Assembly (NCBI GenBank): GCA_947488195.1
Contig: CANKYR010000001.1
Coordinates: forward strand, 59,645-123,644
Source: Flavobacteriales bacterium
Lineage (GTDB): Bacteria; Bacteroidota; Bacteroidia; Flavobacteriales_D; Sanyastnellaceae
Length of the DNA stretch: 64,000 nt
Reading direction: 5' to 3'
In this document: positions 59,049 to 64,000 of the stretch, piece by piece
Position numbering within the stretch: the stretch's first letter is position 1
Layout: each line of letters opens with the position of its first letter
Translations under genes and position numbers: made by a program
The notes under the pieces: model-generated
Told to the model about the DNA's origin: nothing
Databases searched by the model: none
What the model saw: the letters and a program-made list of their open reading frames with translations, nothing else

Positions 59049-59945
59049 ATGAAGAATTTAATAATTGCATTTTTATTGACGTTTATAGTTGGTGGAGTTT
59101 CTGCGCAAATACGCCAGGGCTCTTTCTTTCCCCAAACAGGAGATGGCCAATACATGAATAATAATCAACTGTTATTCATGAATGATAAGCCTTTCGAGGA
59201 TTTACGTGTTCACAACGCAGGGGCAAAGGCAATTGTCATTATGGGATTGCTTCCTTTTGATATTCCTGGAATTTTAGATGCTGGGGACACGACTTCGAAT
59301 AAACTGGACAATCGGCTTCCGGAGTATGTTTTTCCGAATTGGCGTGTTTACAAAAGTAAAAATAAGTGTGTGACATATGGTTTGGTTTATGCCAAAACAG
59401 GATACAACTATGAAGGTGAAGGCACAGAAGAATTGGGAAGTATCTATTCTTCAATTAAGGAAAGTGGGAAAAAAAGCAAGTTCGCATTTCGTGTGGCTAC
59501 AGACCACCATTTTAAACCATTGCGTTTAAGGATTTTGGACATTGATCCCTACGTGGGTTATTGCGGTAGTTTAGGTTTTTCTCCAACGGTTCGACTGAAA
59601 GAAGAAGAATACATCAACGGCGATTTCAGCAATATAAAAACTACTTCTAAGTACATAACTGCGGGAGCAGACATCTACACGGGGGTTAACTTAATGTTCG
59701 AACGGTTTTCGATTGGAGTTGAATTAATGGCATTCGGCGCTGACTTCCAATTTGGTGCTGGAAAAGAGAAAAATGTTGTAGAGCAAAGTATAGGTAATTT
59801 CAATAATAACCAAACCTACTATACTAGCTCTTCTTGGCAGTCCAATCAGAATTTCTCAAAATTGAAAATGTCTGACAACCAGATTTCCATGTATAAAGGA
59901 TTGCGATTTGTCTTCGCGTTTTACTTAGACAATTTCGACTCGTGA
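59049..59945 (+). CDS. Hypothetical outer membrane protein
   Basis: Signal peptide MKNLIIAFLLTFIVGGVSAQ. Confidence 0.7.
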   Translation: MKNLIIAFLLTFIVGGVSAQIRQGSFFPQTGDGQYMNNNQLLFMNDKPFEDLRVHNAGAKAIVIMGLLPFDIPGILDAGDTTSNKLDNRLPEYVFPNWRVYKSKNKCVTYGLVYAKTGYNYEGEGTEELGSIYSSIKESGKKSKFAFRVATDHHFKPLRLRILDIDPYVGYCGSLGFSPTVRLKEEEYINGDFSNIKTTSKYITAGADIYTGVNLMFERFSIGVELMAFGADFQFGAGKEKNVVEQSIGNFNNNQTYYTSSSWQSNQNFSKLKMSDNQISMYKGLRFVFAFYLDNFDS

Positions 59946-60739
59946 AAAAACACATGTGTGGTTTACTGTTAGCAATAGCGGTATTGTTTAGTTCATGTGA
60001 AAAGGATGATTCTCCCACTATGGTATTTAATCCAAGTGGGAGTTTTTTCCAATCTGGCTTAGAGAATTTTTGGATGAATGTGAGTTGTTCCAGTACGAAT
60101 AATTTAGATCGTCTTGATGTTTATATATCAACTGAAACTCAACCAGAGCAACTTGACACAACTATTTCTTTATTTGGTCAAGAATACACGGCTATTTATG
60201 CAAAGAACTTTTCAAGTGGCTATGCCGAAGGTCAGACAGTTTATTTGAGATTTGTTCTGTACGATTCTAAGGGGGCTACTTCTATGGCCATAAAGCGGAT
60301 TGACTTAACAAGTTCACCGCTTCAGTTGCAAAGTGGTTTGGAGTTTTACTCTATTCATAATACTATCTTCAATGCATTTGATTTAACGGCCGGCTCGGCT
60401 TTGTTTTATAGCTCTGATCAACCTTCAGAATCTATTCCTCAACTGCAAGAATTTAGCACAGACACATTAGCAGGATCGAATGATTTAACCTACAAATGGT
60501 ATTCTCCAAGTAGCTGTCAATTTGCACATGTTCCATTGGTAAACTTCGATGAAGTTCAACGGACAGATTTACCATCATTATTTAATTCCACGCAACATTT
60601 GAATGTCACTGATTCGTTGTATGTCGGGGACATTTATATTTTGAAGGAATCTTCCTCAGCGACCTATTACATTTTTAAAATCACTGATATCATTGGCGGA
60701 TCTCAGCCAGGGAAATACACTTTTGATTTGAAGAAATAG
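59942..60739 (+). CDS. Hypothetical lipoprotein
   Basis: Lipobox LLLAIAVLFSSCEKDDSP; 4-nt overlap with upstream gene. Confidence 0.7.
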   Translation: MKKHMCGLLLAIAVLFSSCEKDDSPTMVFNPSGSFFQSGLENFWMNVSCSSTNNLDRLDVYISTETQPEQLDTTISLFGQEYTAIYAKNFSSGYAEGQTVYLRFVLYDSKGATSMAIKRIDLTSSPLQLQSGLEFYSIHNTIFNAFDLTAGSALFYSSDQPSESIPQLQEFSTDTLAGSNDLTYKWYSPSSCQFAHVPLVNFDEVQRTDLPSLFNSTQHLNVTDSLYVGDIYILKESSSATYYIFKITDIIGGSQPGKYTFDLKK

Positions 60740-60788
60740 CACTATGAAAAAGCAATTTACTTTTTTACAATTTTATTATTCAGTATTG

Positions 60789-60899
60789 CGCCCCATCGGG
60801 GCGACACAAACGCGGAGGCATGGGTGTTAGCCCATGCAAATGGTGATTAAGATTCAGAGTTGTTTTTGCGTGATGACGCCCATGCAAATGGTGATCAAG
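60789..60899. repeat. Double-hairpin element with a 21-bp direct repeat
   Basis: Hairpins CGCCCCATCGGGGCG (60789-60803) and GCATGGGTGTTAGCCCATGC (60818-60837); CCCATGCAAATGGTGATYAAG at 60831-60851 and 60879-60899. Confidence 0.7.
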
Positions 60900-60962
60900 C
60901 AAACGAACCCTCCTCGCGAGTTAACAACGGTTCAACTTTATGCGTATTTATGCGAAAACCGC

Positions 60963-61105
60963 TCCCTCTCGCAGGGCCCTTGGGCATCTGGCGTTGCGAG
61001 GGTCTTTCAGACGAAGGCAAATTCTTTGCGAGGGTTCTGCGAACGTATGATTAATACGCAACGCTAGTTGCCCTCGCGAAGTATTCGCCCTCTTTCGAAG
61101 AAATT
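60963..61105. repeat. Palindrome/separator array A8, inverted about a central palindrome
   Basis: CGTTG-CGAGGG-TCTTTCAGA-CGAAGG-CAAATTCTTTG-CGAGGG-TTCTGCGAA-CGTATGATTAATACG-CAACGCTAGTTG-CCCTCG-CGAAGTATTCG-CCCTC. Confidence 0.9.
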
Positions 61106-61168
61106 TTGCCCCCAGCGAACTTTGTTAAACCTTTTGTTGTCTTACATTTCGTTACGGAAAACCCAACA

Positions 61169-63841
61169 ATGAAAAAACTGATTTACCTCCTTCTGTTTAG
61201 TGCTTTGACTTTTAGTGCTTCTGCACAAGACTTCAGTTGTTACACTTTAGATATTCCGCAGGCTTCCACTTGGACAGTCTACAACTCGAATGGCGAAGTC
61301 TTCGCACAGGGTGTTTCTCCCGAGGCGAATGCTTTTTGTGTTCCCGGTGGATGCTTTCAGCTGAATGTTGAGCCTATGACCATGAACCCTCTTCCACTGC
61401 TTGTTACCGTTTATGACGCTTCAGCGAACGTAGTACCTTTTGAAAATTTCGGTAATGAATTTTATTTTGTTGGACTCATTTCAAACAACGCCGTAGAGGG
61501 ATGCACAGATCCTGGAGCATGTAACTTCAATCCGAACGCAACCTGCGCCAATTACACTTCCTGCGACTACTCTTGTTACGGATGCACCAATCCAGAGGCA
61601 TTCAACTTCAACCCAAATGCAACTGTAGATAACAATACTTGTTGCACAGACCATTGGGCGACGTTCAGCGTAGAACAGGGACAGGCAGGAATCTGGTTGT
61701 ACAGCGAGCAATACTTCATGACAGGCGGAGATAATTCCGTGAACAATCAGTTCTGTGTGAAAGAGGGTTGTTACAATCTTCAGGTCTATTCTTTTGATAA
61801 CCTCGCTTCCAACCAAAATTACACCGTTACTCTTGAAGACGGTTCGGTTTGGTTAACGGGGGTTGTGGATACGAACTATTTGTACACCACCGTTTCTTTG
61901 AATCCAATTTATGGTTGTGCAGATCCCATCGCTTGCAACTACACACCCAATGTAACCTGCAACGACGGTTCATGCGAATACGCTTCTTGCAGCGGTTGTA
62001 TGGATCCTCTTGCAACGAACTACAATCCAGATGCTACATCTGACAACGGAAAATGCTGTTACGCTGACATCGCCACCATTACTACATCGGTGCCTTCAAC
62101 ATGGACTATTCAGAGTTCATTGGGATATTACCAATACGGAACAACGCCGAACGATAGCACGCTTTGCATTAGCAGCGGCTGCTACACTTTGAGTTCTTTC
62201 CCAATTGCTTTCGATCCGTTCAATCAAAATGGAGAGACCACATATATCACAATTACAGATTCTACCGGTTATATTGTTTCTCAAGGTGCCACAAATGCTA
62301 TGGAAACAGGAATTCCATACACCTTCCTTTGGGGTGTTGTAGTACCGGGTTGCACCGAGCCTTCGGCGTGCAACTACAACCCACTTGCAACCTGCAATGA
62401 ACTTGCCTTTTGCGATTATTCTTGTCAAGGCTGCACAGACCCTACAGCGAACAACTACGATACAAACGCAACAGTTGATAATGGTACTTGCTGCTTCAAC
62501 AATTGGTACACCGTTGAATCTTCTTCTTGGTTGGAATGGTATGTTACTTCTTCAGACGGCTTAACACAACAGGGCGGATACAACAACATGCTTCAAGGAT
62601 TTTGCATGGAGCAAGATTGCTTCTCTTTCAGCGCATGGAGCTTAACCGTTCAGCCTTTCCAAATAACCATTTACGGTCCCGACGGAAGCGTATTCTATCA
62701 AACAATTGGAAATGTTAATCCTTATGTAAACGAGTACTTCTCGGTGAATGAAGTCGTTGGTTGCACCGATCTATTCGCTTGTAATTACAATCCAAATGCC
62801 ACCTGCACGAATGCAACGTTGTGCGATTATTCTTGTCAAGGCTGCACCGATCCTACCGCTCCGAATTACAACGCAGACGCTACCGTTGAAAATGGCACTT
62901 GCTGTTCATCAGAAAATTGGAACACTGTTACTTCAGGCGGACAGGTAATTTTCTACGCATTCAATCCGAATACGGGTGAGGGTGCCTTCAACGAGTACCC
63001 GTATGCTACAGGTTATTGCATGAACGCAACGGATTGCTACCAGTTGGTGTTGTATTCATTCATGCCCGATAACTCATCAGTTACAGTTACCAATGCACAA
63101 GGTGAAGTGGTTCTAAGTGGAAATTTAGCTGACTTCGGTTACTTGCAAGCGTATGTTTCAGGAGCGAATGAAATTGTGGGATGTACAGATCCAATGGCTT
63201 GTAACTACGACAGTTTAGCAACTTGTGATGTTGGAAGTTGTTTGTATTACTGCGGTGGATGTTTAGATCCAATGGCCTTGAACTACGGCGGAGATGCACA
63301 GTTCGACGATGGTTCATGTGTGTATGATGTTGAGCTTCCAAACATGGGAATGATATTAATGGAAGACCCTGCCAATGAACAGTTTTTCGTTTCAATGAAT
63401 CTGTCTTCAATGGGAACAGGTGGTCCATACGGCGTTGTCTCTTCTTTGAACGAACCTGTTTCAGTAATGAATGCAGCGGGACAAACATTGAAAGGTCCTT
63501 ATGCTTGCGGAACTGAGGTTCAGTATACTGTTCACGACATGGGCAACAATATGCAAACGGCAATGACCAGTCCGGTTTACACCATGGCATGTGGGGTTCA
63601 GGTGGAAGAAGCACCGGCTAAGAAAACAGAAGTTCAGTTGTATCCGAACCCGGCTACGAACAACGTTCAATTATCTGGAATTGAAAAAGGCACCTCTGTG
63701 GAAGTTTACGACTTAACCGGAAGAATCTTATTCAAAGACAAAGCCCAATCAGACCGCATGGAAATCTCTGTTGCTAAATGGAATGCTGGTGCTTACCTCG
63801 TAAGAGCCGGCGGAAAGACGTTGCGGTTAATTAGAGAATAA
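61169..63841 (+). CDS. Large secreted T9SS cargo protein with five paired Cys-rich GCTDPxACNYNPxATC modules
   Basis: Start MKKLIYLLLFSALTFSASAQ; five ~49-aa Cys-rich modules; C-term T9SS VQLYPNPATNNVQLSGIEKGTSVEVYDLTGRILFKDKAQSDRMEISVAKWNAGAYLVRAGGKTLRLIRE. Confidence 0.9.
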   Translation: MKKLIYLLLFSALTFSASAQDFSCYTLDIPQASTWTVYNSNGEVFAQGVSPEANAFCVPGGCFQLNVEPMTMNPLPLLVTVYDASANVVPFENFGNEFYFVGLISNNAVEGCTDPGACNFNPNATCANYTSCDYSCYGCTNPEAFNFNPNATVDNNTCCTDHWATFSVEQGQAGIWLYSEQYFMTGGDNSVNNQFCVKEGCYNLQVYSFDNLASNQNYTVTLEDGSVWLTGVVDTNYLYTTVSLNPIYGCADPIACNYTPNVTCNDGSCEYASCSGCMDPLATNYNPDATSDNGKCCYADIATITTSVPSTWTIQSSLGYYQYGTTPNDSTLCISSGCYTLSSFPIAFDPFNQNGETTYITITDSTGYIVSQGATNAMETGIPYTFLWGVVVPGCTEPSACNYNPLATCNELAFCDYSCQGCTDPTANNYDTNATVDNGTCCFNNWYTVESSSWLEWYVTSSDGLTQQGGYNNMLQGFCMEQDCFSFSAWSLTVQPFQITIYGPDGSVFYQTIGNVNPYVNEYFSVNEVVGCTDLFACNYNPNATCTNATLCDYSCQGCTDPTAPNYNADATVENGTCCSSENWNTVTSGGQVIFYAFNPNTGEGAFNEYPYATGYCMNATDCYQLVLYSFMPDNSSVTVTNAQGEVVLSGNLADFGYLQAYVSGANEIVGCTDPMACNYDSLATCDVGSCLYYCGGCLDPMALNYGGDAQFDDGSCVYDVELPNMGMILMEDPANEQFFVSMNLSSMGTGGPYGVVSSLNEPVSVMNAAGQTLKGPYACGTEVQYTVHDMGNNMQTAMTSPVYTMACGVQVEEAPAKKTEVQLYPNPATNNVQLSGIEKGTSVEVYDLTGRILFKDKAQSDRMEISVAKWNAGAYLVRAGGKTLRLIRE

Positions 63842-64000
63842 GCTTCGCGAGGAAAAATTTCTCAACCGTCGCACTCAATGCCGAAAGGTTATCGTGGTCA
63901 CTCGCTTTCGCGGCGTCAATGATTTCTCCGGTTTTCATCTTCACTAAGATGCCTTCATTCATGCTGTTGTAAGCACGGTTGTCTACCTTTCCGTTCAAAA
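63831..64000 (-). CDS. Unidentified CDS, C-terminal part (truncated by window edge)
   Basis: Minus strand ...LNGKVDNRAYNSMNEGILVKMKTGEIIDAAKASDHDNLSALSATVEKFFLAKLIL*; convergent overlap with the upstream gene. Confidence 0.55.
   Translation of the reverse strand, partial: LNGKVDNRAYNSMNEGILVKMKTGEIIDAAKASDHDNLSALSATVEKFFLAKLIL

Overview
This 64 kb window is a chromosomal segment from a Bacteroidota (Flavobacteriales-like) bacterium. It is mostly housekeeping genes: rlmN, ispG (long form), purK, ddl, glyS, purQ, rlmF, pheT, dxr, lpd, porX, tsaE, ald, gcvP, uvrC, PBP1A, a CoA-transferase pair, two tRNAs, several type IX secretion (T9SS) cargo proteins and lineage-specific envelope proteins. 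The most unusual signal is non-coding. At least eight intergenic loci carry mosaic arrays in which a short constant separator (CCCTCG/CGAGGG, CATTCG/CGAATG, TCAATC or GTTRG) alternates with variable 7-13 nt mini-palindromes, for example CATTCG-CCGAAGG-CATTCG-TGTTTTCA-CATTCG-TTGCTTCGCAA-CATTCG-TGCTTGCA-CATTCG-TTGCTAGGCAA-CATTCG-CCCGCAGGG. The palindromes recur between loci while the separator is largely locus-specific. Most arrays abut or overlap stop codons, usually between convergent genes. Other items of interest are a HepT/MntA-type toxin-antitoxin pair bracketed by two arrays, an array that appears to truncate an HTH gene, a PBP1A with a zinc-ribbon-like Cys insertion, an intrinsic terminator inside a signal-peptide coding region, and an orphan small transcription unit between two terminators. 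All calls come from reading the sequence and ORF track; no database search was run.
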